Source of the DNA: Lachnospiraceae bacterium
GTDB taxonomy: Bacteria > Bacillota > Clostridia > Lachnospirales > Lachnospiraceae
Assembly (NCBI GenBank): GCA_026169045.1
Contig: JAPFDH010000012.1
Location: forward strand, 1 to 49,677
Reading direction: 5' to 3'
DNA: 49,677 bases
Of the stretch, positions 40,301 to 49,677 are shown in pieces. A model generated the notes under the pieces. It searched no databases. It saw only the letters and a list, made by a program, of their open reading frames with translations, and was not told the DNA's origin. Position 1 is the first letter of the stretch, and every line of letters starts with the position of its first letter. Made by a program: the position numbers and the translations under genes.

Positions 40301-42016
40301 TTGGATAAGATAAGAAGATTGCCGATCAGTGTAAAAATTATTGTGATTATTGGTGGAGTTTGGATTATTTTTTCAGCAGTTATGGTCTCGGTTTTCTTTC
40401 GGTTGAGTCAGTTGATTTCTGATCGGTTGGTGGCCAATCAGGAAGATAAAATAAATTATTTTTCGGCAGCGGTAAATAAGGATATTCAAAATACGGTTCA
40501 AAAGTTAGTTGAATTATCGGTAAATGAAAATATTCTCTCCTTTGTACGAAGGAAAAAGGAAGAGTTTAATTATAAAGAATATGAGATATATAGAAATGCA
40601 TACAAAGAATTAAGCAGTTGTTTTGCGAGCAGCATGTATATTGATGATGTGTTCTTGTATAATTGGGGAAACGGTGAACTATTATCAGTGGATAAAAGTT
40701 TGTATTCTCTGGAAGAAAGTGAAACGGAGGGATGGCTGAAAGAGGGAATAGAAACAGGAGCGGAATGTATATACGGGGATGATCAGATTGTATACTTATA
40801 TTATACGGAGAATAGTGAATTGACAATGGGAATGAAAATTTCTCTGCAACAGATTAAAAATACATTGCAGTCCTATGAGAGTGAAAGAGATTATCAATTT
40901 TTCTTTGTATCTGCAAATAATTATGAATATTTGGGAAATGGAAGTGGAGATTCGGAGCTTGAGAAAAGTATTTATGAGAAAATTGATTGGAATAATAGGA
41001 AGGAAGAATACAAGGTAAAGAAAAATTCTTATATTGTACGATGCCTGGGAAATTCATATAATCAATTTTATATTGTCATGTATAGTGATAAAAAGGACGT
41101 TTTGGCGGATGTTTATTATATGTGGTGGATTCTGGGAATTCTTTTGATTTTATTTTCTGTGATTTCTCTAGTGTTATTTTTCGGTATACGGAAAATGATT
41201 ATGCGTCCAATGGGAAAGCTGGAATATGCAATGAAAAAAATAGAAGACGATTGTTACAGTATCAGCCTGAAATTGGATGAATCTATGGAATTTTCTTATG
41301 TGTTTCGTCAGTTTAATAAAATGGCAGAAAAAATCCGAACATTAATTCAGGAAGTATTGGAAGAGAAGATTCTGATGGAACAGATAAAAAACCGACAATT
41401 GTCTCTTCAGATTAATCCCCATTTTTTATTTAATAGTTTGTATATGGGGTATCGGTTGGCGAAAGCAGATGATATGGAATCGGTTGCGGAATTATGCTTG
41501 TATTTGGGAGATTATTTTGGTGTATTGACGTATGCATCAAAAGAATATATTCGTTTGGAAAATGAAATTCAATTTACACAGGCATATTTGAAATTAAATA
41601 AAATGAGATATGGAGAACGTTTGGAGTATAGTCTGATATGGGATGAAAAACTAAGGGATGAAAAAATTCTTCCATTACTATTACAGCCTCTTTTGGGTTT
41701 TTTGATTCAGGAAGGAGTGGAGAAAAGTTCCCATCCGGTATGTCGAATTGTGATTGAGATAACGGATAAAAATGAATGGATCTATTTTAAAATCAGAGAG
41801 AATTCAGGTGTATTTGATCAGAGTATGGTGCTTAAGATTTTGAAAGTAATACAAGGGGATGCGATGCCGGAGGAATATTTCGAATTGTGGAATTTGAAAC
41901 ACAGGATAGAAGGTATGTATGAGTTAGAGAATGGCATTGATATATGTCAAAAAAATAAATGCCTTTATATTGTATATGCTATGGAAAAGAGAGGAAGTCT
42001 GGAACAATATGTATAA
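40301..42016 (+). CDS. YesM-family sensor kinase with degenerate ATP-binding motifs
   Basis: This 571-residue membrane sensor has two membrane segments (about 13-35 and 268-292) around an extracellular sensor domain, then a HAMP-like region and the His_kinase block QINPH374FLFNSLYM. The ATPase part has lost its signatures. The N box is LGFLIQEGVE rather than VENAIKHG, the D-x-G-x-G box is ENSGVF, and the G-x-G-L-x-N box is FELWNL. It may be a pseudokinase or need a partner. The start is TTG 40301 after GGGAG. It overlaps the response regulator by 8 nt. It probably senses the sugar handled by the upstream transporter. Confidence 0.87.
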   Translation: MDKIRRLPISVKIIVIIGGVWIIFSAVMVSVFFRLSQLISDRLVANQEDKINYFSAAVNKDIQNTVQKLVELSVNENILSFVRRKKEEFNYKEYEIYRNAYKELSSCFASSMYIDDVFLYNWGNGELLSVDKSLYSLEESETEGWLKEGIETGAECIYGDDQIVYLYYTENSELTMGMKISLQQIKNTLQSYESERDYQFFFVSANNYEYLGNGSGDSELEKSIYEKIDWNNRKEEYKVKKNSYIVRCLGNSYNQFYIVMYSDKKDVLADVYYMWWILGILLILFSVISLVLFFGIRKMIMRPMGKLEYAMKKIEDDCYSISLKLDESMEFSYVFRQFNKMAEKIRTLIQEVLEEKILMEQIKNRQLSLQINPHFLFNSLYMGYRLAKADDMESVAELCLYLGDYFGVLTYASKEYIRLENEIQFTQAYLKLNKMRYGERLEYSLIWDEKLRDEKILPLLLQPLLGFLIQEGVEKSSHPVCRIVIEITDKNEWIYFKIRENSGVFDQSMVLKILKVIQGDAMPEEYFELWNLKHRIEGMYELENGIDICQKNKCLYIVYAMEKRGSLEQYV

Positions 42017-43280
42017 TCTTTTGATAGTGGATGATGAACGGATCATAGCAGACGGATTACAGGAGGCAGTCCGCGCCTCTTATTTACCGTTGAAAAATGT
42101 AGATGTGGTATATCAGGCATCAAAGGCTTTGGAACGAATGGAATCGATTCCTTATGATATTATATTGACAGATGTCCGTATGCCGGGAATGGATGGCTTT
42201 TCTTTGGTTCAGGAAGCAAAAAAAATATGGCCAAGAATAAAAGCGATTATACTTACAGGAAATCGAAATTTTGATTATGTAAGAGATGCCATGCGTTTGG
42301 GATGTGTGGATTTCCTTATTAAACCGGCAAGTGATGATGCGTTAAAAGATGCATTATGGCGTGTGATTGGACGATTGGATCAGGAATGGATGGAAAATTT
42401 TTCTGTCGGAGAAAATGAGAAAATCCAGTCAATTGCTATGAAGAATAAAAGCAAAGAGGAAATCCTGAAAGATGGAATGTTTATGCTCCAAGAAGAGGGG
42501 AGTGTGGAGGGTGTAAAAAACTTTTTAAAAAAACAGGAATTTTCTTTTGCATTTGGTTTGAATATGGATGTTTTTTTACTTTGTTTTAGAAAACATCGGA
42601 TGCATATTGAAGAAATAAAGAAGGGAATACAAAAGATTTTAACCACTATGTATGGAGAAAAAGTTTTTGTACAGGTCTGCTTCTGGAATAGCCAACAGAT
42701 GCTCTTTATGATTCAATATAAAAAAATAGGACAGGGAATACGGGAAAGCTTATATAAAACCTGGGAAGAAATTCAAAGCATTTTGTATGAAAAACAGGAT
42801 GTCAGGATGTCCATAACCATACAGAAAAATGTGGATTTGGATCATTGGATTGAAGATGTGCTGAGACTGTATCAGAGAAAAGAAAATGGGTTCGTATGCG
42901 GGGAACTGGTAATTATCGATGGTCAGGAATGGGAGGAGCGAACGGGTATCGAGGGAATTATGCAAAAGATAGAATTTTATATTAAAAAAAATCCAGAAAA
43001 AGATCTTTCTCTGGCATGTTTAGGGAAGCTGTTTTGCTTTAATCCATCCTATCTGTCCAGAGCGTTTCACCAATATAAAAACGAGTCACTTTCTGCTTAT
43101 ATTGCAAGAATCCGGATAGAGCGGGCAAAAAAGCTGCTGTTGGAAACAGATGAAAAGATATATGAAATTGCTATGAAAAGTGGATTTGAGACGCCAGCTT
43201 ATTTTTCCAGAATCTTCAATAAATATGAGAAAATGTCTCCGAAAGAATATCGATTAGCTTATAGGAACAGAGAAATATAA
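42009..43280 (+). CDS. Response regulator with AraC-type DNA-binding domain (YesN-like)
   Basis: This 423-residue protein has a receiver domain (1-120; LIVDDE, phospho-acceptor D55 in LTDVRMPGMDG, Lys in FLIKPAS), a central region of about 180 residues, and two C-terminal AraC helix-turn-helix motifs (about 325-420, ending YFSRIFNKYEKMSPKEYR). It probably activates the adjacent sugar genes. ATG 42009 overlaps the kinase stop (ATGTATAA), with GAGAGG upstream, so the pair is translationally coupled. The receiver looks intact, unlike the kinase ATPase domain. Confidence 0.92.
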   Translation: MYNLLIVDDERIIADGLQEAVRASYLPLKNVDVVYQASKALERMESIPYDIILTDVRMPGMDGFSLVQEAKKIWPRIKAIILTGNRNFDYVRDAMRLGCVDFLIKPASDDALKDALWRVIGRLDQEWMENFSVGENEKIQSIAMKNKSKEEILKDGMFMLQEEGSVEGVKNFLKKQEFSFAFGLNMDVFLLCFRKHRMHIEEIKKGIQKILTTMYGEKVFVQVCFWNSQQMLFMIQYKKIGQGIRESLYKTWEEIQSILYEKQDVRMSITIQKNVDLDHWIEDVLRLYQRKENGFVCGELVIIDGQEWEERTGIEGIMQKIEFYIKKNPEKDLSLACLGKLFCFNPSYLSRAFHQYKNESLSAYIARIRIERAKKLLLETDEKIYEIAMKSGFETPAYFSRIFNKYEKMSPKEYRLAYRNREI

Positions 43281-43359
43281 TCCATTTACAGAGTAAGAGG
43301 CTTGTAGTATCTTGAAGAAAATATAAAGATTAAGTTATAAAACAAGGGAAGGAGATACT

Positions 43360-44451
43360 ATGAATCCGATACAAATAGGTTTTTTAGGATTTGGATGGAG
43401 AGCAAAAGGTTATGTTAAGGCCATGGAACAACGGCCGGATCTTGTCAGAATTGCCGGAATTTATATTCGTAATAAGTCGAAGGCAGAGGAAGAAGAACAG
43501 AAGTATCCTGGTATGGTGGATACCGATTTAGAAAACTTTCTAGAACGGAAAATGGATTTTGTTCTTTTGGCAGTTCCCAGAAATTGCGCATTGGACTATT
43601 TAAAACGCTTATCCGATAAAAATATACCGGTACTTTGTGAAACACCTCCGGGGGCGAATGTGGAGGAATTAATAGAGTGTTGGAGGTTAAAAGAGAAAAA
43701 GGGAGCGAAAATCCAAGTAGCGGAACAATATTTTCTTCAGCCGTATCATGGGGCATGTCAGAAAATGGTGGAAAGTGGAATGCTTGGTAACGTAAATAAT
43801 TTGAGTATTTCTATGATTCATGATTATCATGGAATTAGCATGATGCGTCGTTACCTGGGAGTCGGTTTTGAATCCTGTAATATTCGGGGCAGAAGTTTTA
43901 CTTTTCCTGTTCGGGGAAACTGTGATCGTGGAGGTTTATATCAGGATAGAAAAGAAGAAATACAGGATGTGAGAAAACGGGCAGATTTTGTTTTTGAAAG
44001 CGGAAAAGTGGGATTCTATGATTTCTCAGGAGAACAGTATTTCAATTATTACAGAAGTCGACACATTAGAATACAGGGGACATGCGGTGAGATTTGTGAC
44101 AATCAGACGGTTTATCTGGGAGAAGACGGTTTCCCGGTTATGGGTCAATTGATTCGGGAAGATTTGGGGAGAGATTCCAATTTGGAAGGATTCAGCCTCA
44201 GAAGAATTACAATGAACGGGAAGGAATTATATAGAAGTCCGTTTGCTGATCAACCGTTTGCACGTCTTTCCGATGATGAAATTGCCATGCTGAACCTTTT
44301 GACAAGGATGAAAGAATATCTGGAAGGGAAAGGCGAGGCGTATGCCCTGGAGGAGGCACTCCAGGACACATATCTCACATTTCTGATGAACGAATCAATC
44401 CGTACCGGTAAGGAAGTCCGCGCAGAAAGAATGCCATGGGCGAAGATTTGA
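43360..44451 (+). CDS. Gfo/Idh/MocA-family protein lacking the catalytic lysine
   Basis: This 363-residue protein has an N-terminal NAD(P)-binding fold (IGFLGFGWRAKGYVKAM) and the Gfo/Idh/MocA C-terminal domain (from about 125; EQYFLQPYHGACQKM). The usual EKP motif at the end of the nucleotide fold reads CETPPGANVEEL, so the conserved Lys is Thr. It may act as a lyase, isomerase or binding protein rather than a simple dehydrogenase. AAGGAG precedes the ATG. It lies 79 bp after the response regulator and is probably part of the sugar locus. Confidence 0.85.
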   Translation: MNPIQIGFLGFGWRAKGYVKAMEQRPDLVRIAGIYIRNKSKAEEEEQKYPGMVDTDLENFLERKMDFVLLAVPRNCALDYLKRLSDKNIPVLCETPPGANVEELIECWRLKEKKGAKIQVAEQYFLQPYHGACQKMVESGMLGNVNNLSISMIHDYHGISMMRRYLGVGFESCNIRGRSFTFPVRGNCDRGGLYQDRKEEIQDVRKRADFVFESGKVGFYDFSGEQYFNYYRSRHIRIQGTCGEICDNQTVYLGEDGFPVMGQLIREDLGRDSNLEGFSLRRITMNGKELYRSPFADQPFARLSDDEIAMLNLLTRMKEYLEGKGEAYALEEALQDTYLTFLMNESIRTGKEVRAERMPWAKI

Positions 44452-44470
44452 TTGATTTACAGAAGATGAA

Positions 44471-45997
<1,527 letters not shown>

Positions 45998-46101
45998 CTA
46001 AAAAATCGTTACAAATTATTATAAACATCGTAACATTGGGAGTTTTGATGTGTCAAGGAAAAGTATGTGTTCCCAAGGGGTTACAAAATTGTGGGAACGA
46101 G

Positions 46102-46130
46102 TTGACAAGGAAAAGGAGAAGTAGTATCGT
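46102..46130 (+). promoter_or_regulatory. Sigma-A promoter of the M42 peptidase gene
   Basis: A perfect TTGACA (46102-46107), a 17-bp spacer and TATCGT (46125-46130) lie about 45 bp before the ATG. Confidence 0.6.
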
Positions 46131-46175
46131 ACTTTTAAGAATAGTTATGAATAATTTTCAGGATTGGAGACAGAC

Positions 46176-47192
46176 ATGAAAAGAGAATATGTGTTAAATC
46201 AGTTAAAAAATTTGATTACAATTGATAGCCCTACAGGGTATTATGAGAATGTTCAGAATTATCTTATAAACGAATTAAAAGAAATGGGATTTTCTCCAAA
46301 ACATCTTAGAAAAGGCGGTGTTATAGTTGAGCTGGGCGGAGAAGGAAATCCCCTTATGATGCTATCTCATGTGGATACATTGGGATGTTTTGTTCATTAT
46401 ATTAAAGAAAATGGTCGTCTTGCCATCAGTAATCAGACGTTAAATCCCAATAATATTGAGACAGAACATGTTCGTGTGATCACCAGAGATGAACATATAT
46501 ATGAAGGAACCATTCAGTTGGTCAATGCATCGGTTCATGTAAATGATGATGTAAATAGTCCACGTACGTTCCAAAATCTGGAAGTGGTTTTGGATGAAGA
46601 TGTGAAGTCAAAGGCGGATGTGGAAAAGCTGGGAATTTCTGCAGGGGATGTGGTGGCTGTGGAACCACGTTTTACAATAACCGAGAAAGGATATATTAAG
46701 AGCCGCTTTTTGGATGATAAGGCATCGGCGGCTGTCCTTTTGGGAATAGCAAAGGAAGTCAGTGAAAATCCGGGATGTTTAAAGCGAAATGTATGGTTGT
46801 TTTTTACAGTATATGAAGAGATTGGTCTGGGAGCATCTGCCGGTATTCCTGATTTTATGGAAGACTTGCTTGTGGTAGATATGGGATGCGTGGGAGAGCA
46901 TCTGAGTTGTACAGAGAAACAGGTATCCATATGTGCCAAGGATAATGGGGGAGCATATAACCGCAGTATGGTGAAGGAACTGTTAGATGTGGCAAAAGAA
47001 AAAAAGATTGATTATGCTTTGGATATTTATCCTCATTATGGATCGGATGCCGGTGCTGCAATGCGGGCCGGAGTAGATGCACGTCATGCCCTGATTGGCC
47101 CAGGTGTGTATGCATCCCATGGGTATGAGAGAAGTCATGTGGAGGGTCTAAAACAGACGTCGGATTTAATTGCAGGATATATTATGAAATAA
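46176..47192 (+). CDS. M42-family metallopeptidase
   Basis: This 338-residue enzyme is a cytoplasmic dinuclear metal aminopeptidase of the M42 (glutamyl aminopeptidase/PepA-like) family. Metal and catalytic motifs are LSH65VDTLG, RFLDDKASAAVLLG, FFTVYEEIGLGAS and HYGSDAGAAMRAG, ending with GVYASHGYERSHVEGL. Members release N-terminal residues from peptides, often as large shells. ATG 46176 follows GGAGA by 5 bases; an upstream in-frame TTG at 46164 is less likely. Peptide recycling fits the peptide importer elsewhere in the window, but they are not linked. Confidence 0.92.
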   Translation: MKREYVLNQLKNLITIDSPTGYYENVQNYLINELKEMGFSPKHLRKGGVIVELGGEGNPLMMLSHVDTLGCFVHYIKENGRLAISNQTLNPNNIETEHVRVITRDEHIYEGTIQLVNASVHVNDDVNSPRTFQNLEVVLDEDVKSKADVEKLGISAGDVVAVEPRFTITEKGYIKSRFLDDKASAAVLLGIAKEVSENPGCLKRNVWLFFTVYEEIGLGASAGIPDFMEDLLVVDMGCVGEHLSCTEKQVSICAKDNGGAYNRSMVKELLDVAKEKKIDYALDIYPHYGSDAGAAMRAGVDARHALIGPGVYASHGYERSHVEGLKQTSDLIAGYIMK

Positions 47193-47250
47193 CTTTGCCC
47201 TTTTTTGCTGATCAGCATATCATAATATGTAACGATTCAGAGATCATTCG

Positions 47251-47304
47251 CAAAAGTGCCTCTATGAGGCTAATTATTTGCTCGTGCATGACTCTGGATA
47301 GTTA
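47251..47304 (+). repeat. Dispersed intergenic repeat, family A, copy 2
   Basis: This is the partner of 21508-21561, 46 of 54 positions identical, here on the plus strand between the M42 gene and the unknown gene at 47342. It contains GTGCCTCTATGAGGC, which forms a small hairpin. The frame of the next gene happens to run open through it. Confidence 0.7.
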
Positions 47305-47341
47305 CCGTAATACGGACAGAAATATAAGAAAGGGATTGTCT

Positions 47342-47821
47342 ATGAGAAAAAAATATGGTATGTTTCGAGGTATTTTGATTGATCAAAATGATTGGCAGGG
47401 CGGTCCGTGCAGTCGGATGTTTACATTACAGGATTCTGATGAGAATATTACGGATTTTGTCATTACTCCGGAAACATATGTGATCGGAGGAAATCAAAGT
47501 AGAAATGGAAAAACAGTCACAGCATATTATGATATGAGTGCTCCGGCACCGACGATTTACCCGCCAAGGTTAAACGCAGAAATTATCGTGGTAGAGCAGA
47601 GAGGGATTCAGGTTAAAGTGGATTGGTTTGGAAGAGATATGGTTAGCAGTGATCGTACATTGAAAATCAATCCTTCAGTGGAAACCGTGATCATGACGCA
47701 GAACGGACTTCCTTATGAAGGATCATTGGCCAGAAAGAATCTGATTGTGTTTTATTCCATGTCCACAAGGAGCATTCCGGCGCAGACAACACCGGAAGAA
47801 ATCATTGTTTTATGTGAATGA
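47342..47821 (+). CDS. Unknown cytoplasmic protein
   Basis: This 159-residue, beta-rich soluble protein has a tract YYDMSAPAPTIYPPRLNAEIIVVE, a later VDWFGRDMVSSD, and an end SMSTRSIPAQTTPEEIIVLCE. I do not recognise its family. I place the start at ATG 47342, preceded by AAAGGGA. The frame is open to 47195, but the extension lies across a dispersed repeat and lacks a ribosome site. It lies alone between the M42 peptidase and the GH43 gene. Confidence 0.72.
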   Translation: MRKKYGMFRGILIDQNDWQGGPCSRMFTLQDSDENITDFVITPETYVIGGNQSRNGKTVTAYYDMSAPAPTIYPPRLNAEIIVVEQRGIQVKVDWFGRDMVSSDRTLKINPSVETVIMTQNGLPYEGSLARKNLIVFYSMSTRSIPAQTTPEEIIVLCE

Positions 47822-47828
47822 GAATAAG

Positions 47829-47857
47829 AGAGTGTCGTATTATGCGGCATTCCCTTT
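47829..47857 (+). terminator. Weak hairpin terminator
   Basis: GAGTG-T-CG pairs with CG-G-CATTC across a short loop, followed by CCTTTT. It lies just past the unknown gene. Confidence 0.4.
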
Positions 47858-47897
47858 TATAAAAATACAAACAACAAAATAATTAAGGAGAGAACGG

Positions 47898-49412
47898 ATG
47901 AAAAATTATACCAACCCTATTTTGTATGCGGATTATTCAGATCCTGATGTAATTCGGGTGGGAGAAGACTACTATATGATTGCATCTTCTTTCACGTATT
48001 TTCCGGGAGTTCCGATTTTACATTCCAGAGATTTGGTTCATTGGGAGATCATTAACTATTGTGTAAAGAAACTGCCCTATGAAAAATACAATCAGCCCAG
48101 CCACGGTTCCGGAACATGGGCACCTTCCCTTCGGTATCATGAAGGAATATTTTATGCATTTATTCCATTGGTGGATGAAGGAATTTTAGTTGCCCGTTCG
48201 GCGTCTGCCTATGGAGAATTTCAATTGAATTTGCTCTGCGAAAGTGTAGGGTGGATTGATCCATGTCCTATTTGGGATGATGATGGAAAGGCATATATGG
48301 TATTTGCTTATGCGGAAAGTCGTTGCGGAATGAAACATAAATTGGTTATGGTGGAGATTTCCCCGGATTGTACGAAACTATTGGGAGAACCGAAAGTAAT
48401 ATTTGATGGAGAATTGGTGGCTCCTGTCACAGAAGGACCTAAAATTTATAAAAAAGAAGATTGGTACTATATTTTAATGCCTTCCGGCGGAGTAGAGCGT
48501 GGATGGCAGTCTTGTCTTCGATCGAAATCAATATATGGACCCTATGAATATAAGATTGTGATGCATCAGGGAAATACCAAGATAAATGGACCACATCAGG
48601 GTGGCTGGGTAACAACTCCGGATGGAAAAGATTGGTTTATTCATTTTCAGGATGTGGGAGAATTGGGAAGAATCACCCATTTACAGCCCATGTGTTTTAT
48701 CAATGATTGGCCGTTTATCGGACAGGATCAAGACGGTGATGGAATTGGTGAGCCGGTAGAGATGTGGAAAATACCTGTAGAAGGACAGGAAACATTTTGT
48801 ATAGCACAGTCAGATGATTTTTCATCAGAACAATTGGGACTGCAATGGCAATGGCAGGCAAATCCGAATCCCAATCATTATACTTTAACTGAGAATCCGG
48901 GACATTTGCGTTTGTATTGTAAGAAAAATGAACAGAGAGAAAATCTGTTATGGTATTCACCAACGGTATTAACGCAGATCCCTCAGAAAAATACGTTGAC
49001 TATGACAGTAAAATTAAAGTTATTCGGAAAGGCAAACGGTGATTTTGGCGGGATCGGAATGGTAGGACATGACTATGGATATATTGGGGTTTATTATGAA
49101 AATGGACAAACACAGATTCGGACATATATGGGAAAGGTAACAGCTGAGAAATATTTGGGAGAAGCATGGGAGGCCTGCATTTATAAGAAAGAGGTTCCTG
49201 ACAGTGATATTTGGTTGCGTTTGTGCATTGAAGAGAATAAGACGTATAAGTTTTTCTATTCAGCAGATGGAAAAGATTTTCAGGAGATTGAAGCTGTGTT
49301 TGATTTAAATAAGGCAACATGGACGGGAGCAAAATTATGCTTGTGGGCTTGTGCAAGGGAGAATCAAGAAACAGATGGTTTCTGTGATTATGCGTTTGTT
49401 GAGATTATTTGA
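47898..49412 (+). CDS. Glycoside hydrolase family 43 (beta-xylosidase/arabinofuranosidase-like)
   Basis: This 504-residue enzyme has a five-bladed GH43 catalytic domain (1-300) with the expected acidic triad: D15 in YADYSDPDV, D121 in GWIDPCPIW and E179 in VTEGPKIY. A C-terminal beta-sandwich (about 310-504, GNADFGGIGM-like GDFGGIGMVGHDYGYIGVYY) is typical of the XynB branch. There is no signal peptide, so it acts on imported xylan or arabinoxylan oligosaccharides. AAGGAG precedes the ATG. The sugar transporter 8 kb away could supply its substrate, which is only inference. Confidence 0.9.
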   Translation: MKNYTNPILYADYSDPDVIRVGEDYYMIASSFTYFPGVPILHSRDLVHWEIINYCVKKLPYEKYNQPSHGSGTWAPSLRYHEGIFYAFIPLVDEGILVARSASAYGEFQLNLLCESVGWIDPCPIWDDDGKAYMVFAYAESRCGMKHKLVMVEISPDCTKLLGEPKVIFDGELVAPVTEGPKIYKKEDWYYILMPSGGVERGWQSCLRSKSIYGPYEYKIVMHQGNTKINGPHQGGWVTTPDGKDWFIHFQDVGELGRITHLQPMCFINDWPFIGQDQDGDGIGEPVEMWKIPVEGQETFCIAQSDDFSSEQLGLQWQWQANPNPNHYTLTENPGHLRLYCKKNEQRENLLWYSPTVLTQIPQKNTLTMTVKLKLFGKANGDFGGIGMVGHDYGYIGVYYENGQTQIRTYMGKVTAEKYLGEAWEACIYKKEVPDSDIWLRLCIEENKTYKFFYSADGKDFQEIEAVFDLNKATWTGAKLCLWACARENQETDGFCDYAFVEII

Positions 49413-49439
49413 CAATAATTAAAAGATTGATTGTAAAAT

Positions 49440-49677
49440 GAAATAGGACACATAAAAAAAGAAAAAGAGCCAGTGACGAACGTGGTATAATTGAAGCACC
49501 ACACAACAAAATACCCGGAGGTTCGCCATGGCTCGTAAACAGTATACCACAAACAGACACAACTTTAAACACCTGACAAAAGAAAAACGTGCACAAATTG
49601 AAATCCTTTTACTTCAAGGCCTTCCAAAGCTACAGATTGCCAAGGCTTTGAGAATTTCCCGTTCTACTCTTTACAAC
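49440..49677 (+). mobile_element. IS30-family insertion sequence, left part, cut by window end
   Basis: The transposase start and its promoter-like TATAAT (49486-49491) lie directly after the GH43 gene. The exact left terminal repeat cannot be fixed without the right end, so the 5' boundary is approximate. Confidence 0.6.
49528..49677 (+). CDS. IS30-family transposase, N-terminal fragment
   Basis: The first 50 residues run off the window. They begin MARKQYTTNR and contain the IS30 N-terminal helix-turn-helix: HLTKEKRAQIEILLLQGL, then IAKALRISRSTLYN. IS30 transposases are DDE enzymes that move the element between sites. GGAGG lies 6 bases before the ATG. The gene looks intact as far as it can be read; it is partial only because the sequence ends. 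Confidence 0.85.
   Translation, partial: MARKQYTTNRHNFKHLTKEKRAQIEILLLQGLPKLQIAKALRISRSTLYN

Noticed and set aside
47195-47341. 49-residue N-terminal extension of the unknown gene
   Set aside because: It is the translation of a dispersed noncoding repeat; the same residues appear from the other copy at 21508-21561.

Overview
The window looks like chromosome from an anaerobic, spore-forming Clostridia, most likely a Lachnospiraceae gut bacterium. The reasons are low-GC DNA with strong AAGGAGG-type ribosome sites, a pyruvate formate-lyase (PFL) fermentation module, the sporulation protein SipL, YesM/AraC-type two-component genes beside sugar ABC transporters, several family-typical unknown proteins and a Clostridia-like IS30 end. 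Taxonomy is inferred from gene content, not from a marker gene.

Layout. 1-2.1 kb: an unknown anchored protein and a DUF624 membrane protein, divergent. 2.2-8.9 kb: a corrinoid methyl-transfer cluster. A PocR/AraC regulator diverges from a corrinoid protein, a fused corrinoid-activation protein, a UroD-family methyltransferase with a C-terminal thioredoxin-like domain, and a CobW GTPase. No MttB-type substrate methyltransferase is present, so the methyl donor is unknown. 8.9-12.0 kb: a polysaccharide O-acetylation operon (DUF4358 lipoprotein, MBOAT, DHHW protein). 12.2-14.0 kb: sipL behind a sigma-E-like promoter, then a candidate structured RNA. 14.2-16.9 kb: an acetyltransferase and a cytoplasmic heparinase II/III-like protein.

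17.0-21.5 kb is the most striking region: a natively split PFL. The 681-residue core has both active-site cysteines but stops before the glycyl-radical domain. That domain is a separate 79-residue gene. Between them lies a 68-residue gene that copies the first ~29 residues of the radical subunit but lacks the radical loop. The activating enzyme and a small two-cluster ferredoxin follow, and a DUF1858 protein lies divergently upstream. Two small hairpins separate the core from the small subunits.

21.6-29.8 kb: a membrane protein of unknown function and a five-gene peptide-type ABC importer. Its OppC-like permease carries a ~280-residue extracellular insert made of four repeats, and its binding protein carries its own ~125-residue insert. 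29.8-36.4 kb: a long imperfect inverted repeat, small unknown genes, a PT-repeat surface protein, a MerR regulator, a hemolysin III-type membrane protein, RidA, DUF1294 and a cell-wall amidase lipoprotein. 36.5-44.5 kb: a sugar ABC transporter (LplB/LplC type), a YesM-like kinase whose ATP-binding boxes look degenerate, its AraC-type response regulator, and a Gfo/Idh/MocA protein lacking the usual lysine. 44.5-49.7 kb: glycerol kinase, an M42 peptidase, an unknown protein, a GH43 enzyme, and the start of an IS30 transposase cut by the window end.

Two dispersed intergenic repeat families were found by eye, each with two copies. No tRNA, rRNA, CRISPR array or recognisable riboswitch was seen. 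All family calls come from motif recognition without database searches.
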